Positions 1-6,272 of a stretch of DNA of 32,537 nucleotides are shown piece by piece. The position numbers and the translations under genes were made by a program. The stretch is from Lachnospiraceae bacterium (GTDB lineage Bacteria; Bacillota; Clostridia; Lachnospirales; Lachnospiraceae), in the NCBI GenBank assembly GCA_024691125.1, contig JAILNV010000023.1, positions 1 to 32,537 of the forward strand, written 5' to 3'. The notes under the pieces are model-generated. The model searched no databases, was not told the origin of the DNA, and was given only the letters and a program-made list of their open reading frames with translations. Numbering within the stretch: the first letter of the stretch is position 1; each line of letters opens with the position of its first letter.

Positions 1-30
1 TGAACCGGGGGACGGTTCTGTGGTTCCCTT
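1..30. repeat. GAACCG...CGGTTC inverted repeat, REP-like remnant
   Basis: GAACCG at 3-8 and CGGTTC at 14-19 form a perfect 6-bp inverted repeat around GGGGA, followed by a second partial copy (GGTTCC). GGACGGTTC/GAACCGTCC motifs are, as far as I know, common in dispersed intergenic repeats of clostridia. Only the edge of the element is in the window, so its class cannot be decided. Confidence 0.35.
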
Positions 31-69
31 TGTCTTCCACAATTCTGTATATTCCTTTATAATATCCAA

Positions 70-97
70 AAGGCAGGACCGTTGTAAGTCCTGCCTT
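70..97 (-). terminator. Rho-independent terminator of the VOC/sugar ABC operon
   Basis: A perfect 10-bp stem, AAGGCAGGAC/GTCCTGCCTT, encloses an 8-nt loop and lies just past the stop codon of the last gene of the operon. Read on the minus strand it is followed by TTTT (positions 70-67). This marks the 3' end of the transcript that starts upstream of 5071. Confidence 0.85.
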
Positions 98-112
98 CTC
101 TTGATCTGAATC

Positions 113-568
113 TTAGTAGTGCTCTTTCACTTCGACAAGTACGCCGAGATCCCGTGCGGTATCAAAATACTCATATGCCTCATAACCCTTCTCTTGCTTG
201 AATATCGACTCATAACCCGCAGCCTTCATGATAGCCTCATCATTCTCAAGCGGACCGTCAGATAAAAAGCATATGGAATAGATCGATGTACCGTGTTCCT
301 TAAGCCAAGCCGCCCATGGATCATTGTCTCCAAGGGGCTCGATTATCTCGAACCAGAAATTATCACTGAATACGCTTTCCACCTTCATCGGGGTATCCGT
401 GATCGGGCGTCCCATGTATGTGGTAAGCGGCGTCCTGATCATCCTGTTCTCCCTTTCATCCTCAGGAGCCTTGCCGGTTCCGACGAGGGATTTGTATGCA
501 TTTGCCGTTCTTTCAAGATCATCCGTTACTACGATCACCTTTATTACTTTAGTAGATGATAATGCCAT
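113..568 (-). CDS. VOC-family (glyoxalase-fold) protein with degenerate metal site
   Basis: A 151-residue protein with the two beta-alpha-beta-beta-beta modules of the vicinal-oxygen-chelate fold. The second-strand acidic ligand is present at E74 (WFEIIEP) and the last one at E146 (LVEV). The position of the conserved HH of the partner VOC protein at 4607-5071 is Y97-S98, and the first ligand position (Q12 there) is a Lys (K10). Metal binding is therefore doubtful, and it may bind a ligand rather than catalyse. It is the last gene of a sugar-uptake operon, 41 nt after a permease gene and just before a terminator. The start is chosen by AAAGGAG seven bases upstream. Substrate unknown; possibly a lyase, epimerase or dioxygenase subunit. 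Confidence 0.8.
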   Translation of the reverse strand: MALSSTKVIKVIVVTDDLERTANAYKSLVGTGKAPEDERENRMIRTPLTTYMGRPITDTPMKVESVFSDNFWFEIIEPLGDNDPWAAWLKEHGTSIYSICFLSDGPLENDEAIMKAAGYESIFKQEKGYEAYEYFDTARDLGVLVEVKEHY

Positions 569-609
569 TATTTTTCTCCTTTGTAATCTGCTATATATTG
601 GTATCCGCT

Positions 610-1398
610 CTATTTAAGAGCCCCTGCACTCATTCCGCGTTCAAAGTTCTTCTGCATGCAAAGGTATGCAATGATCTCCGGAATCGCTGTAAGAACCGCG
701 GCCGCAAGGATTTTAGTCTGGTCGTTCGTGAATTCTCCCTGAAAATACTGAGGCAGCAGTGTTACCGTCTGCATCGAAGGCTTCTGCAGGAACAACAGCG
801 GCAAAAGGTACGAGTTCCACGAGTTAATGAGTGTCAGCATCGTAACTGCTGATCCTATAGGTCTCGTAAGCGGAAGGATCACATGCCGGAAGGCCTGTGC
901 CGTGGTCGCTCCGTCTATCCTCGCAGCCTCCATCAGCTCGTTCGGTATCCCCTGATCGTAATTCCTTATGAGCAGTATCGTAAACGGAAGCTGAAGAGCT
1001 GCCAGCGGAAAGATCACCGAGAAAAACGTACTGAACAGATGCAGCTTCTGGAACGTTACAAACAAAGGAGTGAGCAATATAACCTCGGGAAGCGTCAGGG
1101 CTACGAGTATCAGCCAGAAGAAGGTCTCTTTCCCGAGAATATTCAGCTTGGCAAATCCGAATCCGGCCGTCATCGAAAGCACATAGACGATCAGTATAAC
1201 CCCGGCTGAGATGATGATCGAATTCCTGAAATATGTAGGTACCACTCCGGTATTCCATACAGCAGCATAGTTATACAGTCCCCTGCCGCCCAGAGACCCC
1301 AGAAACATCTGAAGCAGCGGAAGCAGGTAAGGAATTGTCATTAGGATCAGGAGACACTGCAGCAGTATTTTATTTTTTCTTGATCGTACTCTTAACAT
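610..1398 (-). CDS. Carbohydrate ABC transporter permease (MalG type)
   Basis: A 262-residue inner-membrane permease of the CUT1 carbohydrate family. An N-terminal membrane segment follows a basic start, and about five more hydrophobic segments follow. The cytoplasmic EAA loop that docks to the ATPase is visible around residues 157-170 (ELMEAARIDGATTAQAF). It starts 4 nt after the stop of the partner permease, with AAAGGAG upstream, so the two are translationally linked. No ATPase is encoded nearby; in Firmicutes such permeases commonly share a housekeeping MsmK/UgpC-type ATPase. The sugar cannot be read from the sequence. Confidence 0.93.
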   Translation of the reverse strand: MLRVRSRKNKILLQCLLILMTIPYLLPLLQMFLGSLGGRGLYNYAAVWNTGVVPTYFRNSIIISAGVILIVYVLSMTAGFGFAKLNILGKETFFWLILVALTLPEVILLTPLFVTFQKLHLFSTFFSVIFPLAALQLPFTILLIRNYDQGIPNELMEAARIDGATTAQAFRHVILPLTRPIGSAVTMLTLINSWNSYLLPLLFLQKPSMQTVTLLPQYFQGEFTNDQTKILAAAVLTAIPEIIAYLCMQKNFERGMSAGALK

Positions 1399-1402
1399 GC
1401 CA

Positions 1403-2269
1403 TCACTCTCCTTTATTAGCCTTATTGGTCAGAAAAGCACCCACAACGGCCATGACGAGAAGCATCACGGAAAGGGCCGCAGCATAACCAAGGTGCGACT
1501 GTCTGATACCCTGTCTGTAAATATATGTTCCGAGAAATTCCGTTGCATGATCGGGACCTCCTGTAGTTATCAGGTACGGAATATCAAATGTCTTTAACGC
1601 GCCGATCACACCAAGCATCGCAAGCGATACCGTAGTTCCCTTACATAACGGGAAAATCATCGTTATGAGAATCCTTATGTTTCCGGCTCCGTCTATCTGT
1701 GCCGCTTCAAGCATTTCTTTATCTATCTGGCTCATGGCCGCATAGTAGAGGATGAAGCTCATTCCGGTAAACTCCCAGACAACTATCGCCATCAGTACGT
1801 AAAGTGCTGTCTGTGGTTTGGAGAGCCAGTCCACGGTTATGGGAATATGCACTGTATTGAAGAACTTCTGGAGCATTCCCTGCGGCGAGAACATAAGACG
1901 GAAAACAGGTGCCATTGTTGCAGGTGCCAGAATGGTCGGTATAAAAATGATACATTTATGGACGGTTGGAAGCTTTACATCCGAGTGAAGAATGGCCGCA
2001 AATACGAAGCCTAGGAAGTTCTGTATGACAAAAGTTATCACAAAATACACTATTGTATTCCTGATCGCTTTCCAAAACACCTTGTCAGCAAACATCTTGG
2101 TATAGTTGTCTGCCCCTATCCTCTTCATAGTGGGGCTCAGTCCGTCCCAGTCCATGGTTGAAAGATTAAATGTATAGAAGATCGAATAGTATATTATGAT
2201 CAGCAGAAACAGGAAGGCAGGGGCTATCCATACCATACCGTTATTCCTGATCGAAAGTTTCTTGTTCAT
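1403..2269 (-). CDS. Sugar ABC transporter permease (MalF/UgpA type)
   Basis: A 288-residue permease with six hydrophobic segments and an EAA loop around residues 185-200 (EMLEAAQIDGAGNIRIL). It is the partner of the MalG-type permease directly downstream. Its Shine-Dalgarno GGAGGG lies seven bases before the ATG. An 82-nt gap holding a very stable G+C-rich hairpin separates it from the upstream binding-protein gene, which suggests that permease levels are set lower than binding-protein levels. Confidence 0.93.
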   Translation of the reverse strand: MNKKLSIRNNGMVWIAPAFLFLLIIIYYSIFYTFNLSTMDWDGLSPTMKRIGADNYTKMFADKVFWKAIRNTIVYFVITFVIQNFLGFVFAAILHSDVKLPTVHKCIIFIPTILAPATMAPVFRLMFSPQGMLQKFFNTVHIPITVDWLSKPQTALYVLMAIVVWEFTGMSFILYYAAMSQIDKEMLEAAQIDGAGNIRILITMIFPLCKGTTVSLAMLGVIGALKTFDIPYLITTGGPDHATEFLGTYIYRQGIRQSHLGYAAALSVMLLVMAVVGAFLTNKANKGE

Positions 2270-2296
2270 GATCTATCCCTCCGGTTAACTAAACCA

Positions 2297-2323
2297 CGGG
2301 CCCGGCCTTTTGGACCGGGCCCG
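2297..2323 (-). repeat. G+C-rich intercistronic hairpin between binding protein and permease genes
   Basis: CGGGCCCGG at 2297-2305 pairs perfectly with CCGGGCCCG at 2315-2323 across a 9-nt loop. There is no U-tract on the minus-strand side, so this is not a normal terminator. By analogy with the malE-malF intergenic hairpins of enterobacteria, it may protect the upstream binding-protein mRNA from 3' decay. That role is inferred. Confidence 0.75.
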
Positions 2324-2351
2324 GGCATTAAATGGACTTGATCAATATCGC

Positions 2352-3743
2352 CTATTCCACTTCCGCAAGACGTGCAGCGCCGTCTGCCGAAGAAAGCGTT
2401 CCTGAAGCTACACCGGCAAGAACATCCATCATTGCCTGGTTAAGGTCTGCCGAGATGCCGCCAAAACGCGGATTATCTGGATTAGCCATGGCATTTGTAA
2501 GATATTCCTGAACGGGCTTGTTCTGCTTCTCAGGATTCGTAAGAACAACCTTGTCCCAATTAGGGCTTACCGATTTAAGAACCGGTACGAGATTTAATGA
2601 ATCAGCTATCATCTGCTGTCCTGCCTCTGATGCTCCGAGCCAAAGAGCGAAATCCGTAGCTGCCTGAACATCTGCCGCATCCTTTGCAACTGCGGTTGCA
2701 TAGTCGATATCGCAGAATACATATCCTACATTGCCTGTTCCGGCTATATCGGGGAAGTTAATGGGAACCATTGCGAAAGGCTCATCCGTTGATGATGCTG
2801 CTTCCATATTTGCCCTCATTGTGTCGGGAAGGCAGTTCATTGTGTACCATGAACCCATCATTACCATTGCAGCCTGTCCCGAAAGGAACATGTTGTTTGC
2901 TTCGGGATACTGCTGTATACCAAGTGCGCCGTCCTGCATGATGCCCTCGTCAAAGAGCTTCTTCCACAGATCGAGTGCCTGTACGAATACGGGATCTGTC
3001 CACTCTGCTTCTCCTCTTGTTGCCTTTGTAAACAGTCCGGGCTGGATGTTATCGCAGATCGCATGATATGTATCCATGTTGAAAGCACCCTGTCCCGCAC
3101 CCTGAACGAATCCGATGATGCCATTTTCCTTAAACGTATCACATGCACTCTTCCACTCATCAAAGTTAGTGGGAACCTTGACATTATATTCATCAAACAG
3201 ATCCTGGTTGATCCACAGGTTTCCTGCATAAACAGTTCCTACACCGAGAGCCTTAAGCTCGCCGTCAACCGTCATGCTCTTAAGAGAAGCTTCATTGAGC
3301 TTGTCAGCGTAATCATCGCCAAGATACCCTTTAAGGGCTTCTTCCATATTGATCGCCTGGCCTCCGAAGATACCGACACCGCCGTTAGCGCTTCCTGCGG
3401 ATACTTCGAAAATGTCTACGCCCTCGCCGTTTGCAAGTGCAGGCTTGATCGCTGCATCATAGTCATCAACGGTAGTCTGCTTCCATGTAATCTTGGTGTT
3501 GGGAAATTCCTTGTTGAATTCGGCAATATACTGCTCGTTAAGAGGTGAACCGGGCGTCCATCCCCACCATACGAGTTCTGAACCGCCACCTGCCCCGTCG
3601 GATCCCGATGATGCATCCTCTGCAGGCTCTGCAGCCGGAGCAGCAGCCGAAGCAGGCGCTGACGTATTTGCTGTGCCGCAAGCGGCAAGAATCGTTGACG
3701 AAGCCATTAATGTTGCCAATACAAACGAAATACTCTTTTTCAT
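2352..3743 (-). CDS. Sugar ABC transporter substrate-binding lipoprotein
   Basis: A 463-residue extracytoplasmic solute-binding protein of family 1 (MalE-like). The start at 3743 is preferred over an upstream ATG because AAGGAAGG precedes it and a signal peptide begins there (MKKSISFVLA). The lipobox ends in LAAC, with C22 as the lipidated residue, followed by an Ala/Pro/Ser/Gly-rich linker to about residue 57 and then the mature domain (VWWGWTPGSPLNEQYI). It delivers sugar to the two permeases downstream. It follows the TIM-barrel isomerase gene with a 28-nt gap. Confidence 0.93.
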   Translation of the reverse strand: MKKSISFVLATLMASSTILAACGTANTSAPASAAAPAAEPAEDASSGSDGAGGGSELVWWGWTPGSPLNEQYIAEFNKEFPNTKITWKQTTVDDYDAAIKPALANGEGVDIFEVSAGSANGGVGIFGGQAINMEEALKGYLGDDYADKLNEASLKSMTVDGELKALGVGTVYAGNLWINQDLFDEYNVKVPTNFDEWKSACDTFKENGIIGFVQGAGQGAFNMDTYHAICDNIQPGLFTKATRGEAEWTDPVFVQALDLWKKLFDEGIMQDGALGIQQYPEANNMFLSGQAAMVMMGSWYTMNCLPDTMRANMEAASSTDEPFAMVPINFPDIAGTGNVGYVFCDIDYATAVAKDAADVQAATDFALWLGASEAGQQMIADSLNLVPVLKSVSPNWDKVVLTNPEKQNKPVQEYLTNAMANPDNPRFGGISADLNQAMMDVLAGVASGTLSSADGAARLAEVE

Positions 3744-3771
3744 CTTATCATCCTTCCTTTTTCGAAATTGT

Positions 3772-4581
3772 TTACAACCCCTGAACATACCTGACACTCC
3801 TTATATACTCTTCATCAGTGTCAAGATGCTCGATTATATATGTCATATCCCTATCATATGAAAGTGCGGTATCTATAAGATGTTTGATATTCACGCCGCC
3901 GTTTCCCGGATATGTCTCCCTGAAGAAAAGGGTATAATCCTCTTCCATTCTCACATCCTTTATGTGGCAGCTCTTTATAAGACCACCCAGCTTGGAAAAA
4001 CACTCATCGATAAAATCCTCATTATAGAAGTATCTCCTCGGAGACGTCATCCAATTGAATACATCCATATGGACGGCAAATCGTTCGCGATCAACTGCCT
4101 CGATAAGCTTAAGATATTCATCCGGTCCATCCGGGATCATCCAGGGCATCGACTCTATCGTGAAGAATGTGTTGACCGGTTTTACCGCATCTATTATTTC
4201 ACGGATCGTTGCTACGCCCATCTTCCATGTCTCTTCCGAATAGTTATCTCTGTATGCTCCGTCCCACTTAGGACCCCGGGCTCCCATAATGTTAACGCAG
4301 CATCTTGCCCCTATCCTGTCAGCCAGTTCCAGCTGGCCTATGGCATACCGGACCGCTTCCTTTCTCTTATCCTCGTCAAGAGCCAGAGTGTTTTGCCAGA
4401 TACCTACTTCCGCTATCGTAAGTCCCGCATTTTTTGCACATTTTACATATTCGTCCACAAGCTTCTCATCATCATTGCAAGTCAGATGAAAATTAATCGC
4501 CTCAAGTCTTAGAGACCTGTGCTTTTCGGCCCATTCTTCCGGTGTGTTATGGGATAATGGTGACGATGTACCTAATTTCAT
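3772..4581 (-). CDS. Sugar phosphate isomerase/epimerase family TIM-barrel protein
   Basis: A 269-residue xylose-isomerase-like TIM barrel (AP endonuclease family 2 fold). The expected metal ligands are all visible: E143 (FTIESMP), D173 (HMDVFNW), H206 (KSCHIKD) and E251 (IIEHLD). Relatives include IolE/IolI-type and keto-sugar epimerases. The start at 4581 is preferred to the ATG at 4599 because AAAGGAA lies eight bases upstream of 4581 and nothing suitable precedes 4599. It lies between a VOC gene and the ABC binding-protein gene and probably processes the imported sugar or its oxidised form. The substrate is unknown. Confidence 0.88.
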   Translation of the reverse strand: MKLGTSSPLSHNTPEEWAEKHRSLRLEAINFHLTCNDDEKLVDEYVKCAKNAGLTIAEVGIWQNTLALDEDKRKEAVRYAIGQLELADRIGARCCVNIMGARGPKWDGAYRDNYSEETWKMGVATIREIIDAVKPVNTFFTIESMPWMIPDGPDEYLKLIEAVDRERFAVHMDVFNWMTSPRRYFYNEDFIDECFSKLGGLIKSCHIKDVRMEEDYTLFFRETYPGNGGVNIKHLIDTALSYDRDMTYIIEHLDTDEEYIRSVRYVQGL

Positions 4582-4606
4582 ATAGTGCGTTCCTTTCATT
4601 CACTGC

Positions 4607-5071
4607 TTAGTTATTGTAGCTTTCCAGAAGTTCTATTATGCACTTAAGCTGCGGAGCCTCGAGATAGTTGTACTCTCCGCCTCCGTCACCGTATGTTCCG
4701 TGCTGTATAAGCTTAAGACCGGCCGCCTCGGCTTCTGCCACACGTGCCGATGAGTCCTTGACATTAAAAGCGATATGGTGCAGACCCTCTCCCTTTTCAT
4801 TGAGGAAATCTCTCCATGTCGAGGGCTTGTCATTGGGCTGTATAAGTTCTATCTGAAGGCCCGGATTAACATCAAAAAATGCCATGTCACAGTATGCCTC
4901 CGGTGCAGGCTCGCCCTTATATACCGTCTGCGTTATCTCGTAATCCCCTATCGGCTGTGTTTCGGGAACGGGAAGTCCCAGAAACTTCGCCCACTCCTGT
5001 TTTGTCTTTTCGACATCCTCCACTATGAATCCCACCTGAGCAACAAAGTGGGTTCCGATCACTCCTGCCAT
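4607..5071 (-). CDS. VOC-family protein (methylmalonyl-CoA epimerase-like fold)
   Basis: A 154-residue glyoxalase/bleomycin-resistance-fold protein, first gene of the operon. Likely metal ligands are Q12 (VAQVGF), E75 (LQIELIQ), H98 or H99 (GLHHIAFNV) and E147 (CIIELLE), the pattern of methylmalonyl-CoA epimerase and glyoxalase I relatives. Unlike the second VOC protein in the operon, the metal site appears intact. The start at 5071 is chosen because GGAAGGAGG sits six bases upstream; the ATG at 5077 directly abuts that ribosome binding site. The sugar-transport context makes an epimerase or lyase acting on a sugar-derived compound more likely than a methylmalonyl-CoA role. Confidence 0.86.
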   Translation of the reverse strand: MAGVIGTHFVAQVGFIVEDVEKTKQEWAKFLGLPVPETQPIGDYEITQTVYKGEPAPEAYCDMAFFDVNPGLQIELIQPNDKPSTWRDFLNEKGEGLHHIAFNVKDSSARVAEAEAAGLKLIQHGTYGDGGGEYNYLEAPQLKCIIELLESYNN

Positions 5072-5224
5072 TTTCATCCTCCTTCCAATACTGTTAATAT
5101 AGCCGTATCATATGATGACTATATTTAACTTCTTCGTTTCCGGCCCGGAAAAACGAATGTTTCCACTGAAAACATGATAACCCCGGCACTGTCAAAAATA
5201 TCGTAATGCGGAGCTTTAAAACTG

Positions 5225-5289
5225 TGCATATTCTGCTTTTATTTTGCCGGATTTTTCGCTGATATTGCAAATACTATGCATATTCTGCT
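5225..5289 (+). promoter_or_regulatory. Two identical 13-bp direct repeats, candidate AraC-protein sites
   Basis: TGCATATTCTGCT occurs at 5225-5237 and again at 5277-5289, in the same orientation and 52 bp apart, close to five helical turns. The downstream copy covers the spacer and the first base of the -10 element of the AraC gene promoter. The arrangement fits direct-repeat binding and DNA looping by an AraC-family protein with negative autoregulation. Confidence 0.6.
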
Positions 5290-5294
5290 ATAAT
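5265..5294 (+). promoter_or_regulatory. Sigma-A promoter of the AraC-family gene
   Basis: TTGCAA at 5265-5270, an 18-bp spacer, and a perfect TATAAT at 5289-5294 preceded by TGC (extended -10). The start codon is at 5322, giving a short leader of about 20 nt that contains AAAGGAGGG. Confidence 0.8.
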
Positions 5295-5321
5295 GTTGTC
5301 AACTAAAAGGAGGGCAGATCT

Positions 5322-6182
5322 ATGCTTCTTGATAATCATTTCGAAGACCTTACATTTTCGGAAGACAGACTGATAAATACATCCCATACCGTTGCCAAAA
5401 CATACACAAATCTTGTGCACTGGCATCCGTTTGCCGAGATCCTGTTAAGTCTCGTGGAAGGCAATGAAGTAGAGCTTAATTTCAGAAAATATGAAATGGC
5501 ACCGAACGATTTCATCATCTCCTATCCAGGAGACCTCCATACAATAAGGAATGTTTCCCTTGATTCTTTCCTTCTGGTACAGTTTCCTTTAGAACTCGTC
5601 ACCGTGGTTCCGGAATTCAACAGCATACGGCAGCTTATGGAGCGCTCGCCCTACTGCAGATATGATGTGAGCGATATACAGATCGGTAAGATGGTAATGA
5701 CCATCAAGAAGATCGTGAATTCCACCAAGGATTCAGGATCATTCAGGGAAGCATACAGCTATTCTCTGTTATTGAAATTCTTTTCATATTACGGTAAATG
5801 GTGTCTGGAAAACAGGATCGATGAGAATGATGTGGTAAATGATGCATATTACAAATCATCGAAGCTTATGGCCGAGGCATGTCTGTATATATCGCAGAAC
5901 TGTGCGGAGGCGCTTACGATCGATGATGTTGCAAAGAAGATAGGCATAAGCAAATCCTACTTCTCGCACCTCTTCAAGGATTATCTTCAAATGACTTTTG
6001 TGGACTATCTTACCAGAGAACGTATCAGACGGGCGGAATCCATGTTCCTCGACCGCAAGAAGAAGATCATTGATATAGCATTCGAATGCGGATTCACCAG
6101 CATATCATCATTTAACAGGAGCTTCAGAAAAACAAAGGGTATCTCACCTCGCGAATTCCGAAGCGCGATGATAGACGACTGA
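5322..6182 (+). CDS. AraC-family transcriptional regulator with cupin sensor domain
   Basis: A 286-residue regulator. Residues 1 to about 150 form a cupin-like ligand-binding half (LVHWHPFAEILLSLVEGNEVEL, APNDFIISYPGDLHTI). Residues about 185-282 hold the two AraC helix-turn-helix motifs (TIDDVAKKIGISKSYFSHLFKDY and KIIDIAFECGFTSISSFNRSFRK), ending with the usual GISPREFR. It is divergent from the VOC/isomerase/ABC operon and is the obvious candidate to control it in response to the transported compound. Duplicated 13-bp sites overlap its own promoter. Confidence 0.94.
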   Translation: MLLDNHFEDLTFSEDRLINTSHTVAKTYTNLVHWHPFAEILLSLVEGNEVELNFRKYEMAPNDFIISYPGDLHTIRNVSLDSFLLVQFPLELVTVVPEFNSIRQLMERSPYCRYDVSDIQIGKMVMTIKKIVNSTKDSGSFREAYSYSLLLKFFSYYGKWCLENRIDENDVVNDAYYKSSKLMAEACLYISQNCAEALTIDDVAKKIGISKSYFSHLFKDYLQMTFVDYLTRERIRRAESMFLDRKKKIIDIAFECGFTSISSFNRSFRKTKGISPREFRSAMIDD

Positions 6183-6272
6183 TATGCCGCGGATCCTCAA
6201 CGACCGGTTACCAAAACGTGTCTCTTCTCATCAAAACGAAGATTAGTGTAATGGTCAGGGAATCTCAGTCTT
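6183..6272. other. Convergent gap without a clear terminator
   Basis: A 90-bp gap between the convergent AraC-type gene and the diguanylate cyclase gene. I find no hairpin followed by a T-run on either strand, so some read-through in either direction is possible. Confidence 0.4.

Larger units (their letters stand above)
5072..5321. promoter_or_regulatory. Divergent control region between AraC gene and sugar operon
   Basis: This 250-bp region holds the ribosome binding sites of both divergent genes and the araC-type promoter. Other structures are a 10-bp palindrome ATCATATGAT at 5107-5116 and an inverted repeat ATGTTT/AAACAT at 5157-5162 and 5170-5175. No good minus-strand -35 element is seen next to a possible -10 (TATATT, 5096-5101), as expected for a promoter that needs an activator. 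The assignment of that promoter is inference. Confidence 0.5.

Noticed and set aside
3063..3548. 161-codon plus-strand frame inside the sugar-binding protein gene
   Set aside because: Antisense to a clear lipoprotein gene, without ribosome binding site or family-like sequence.
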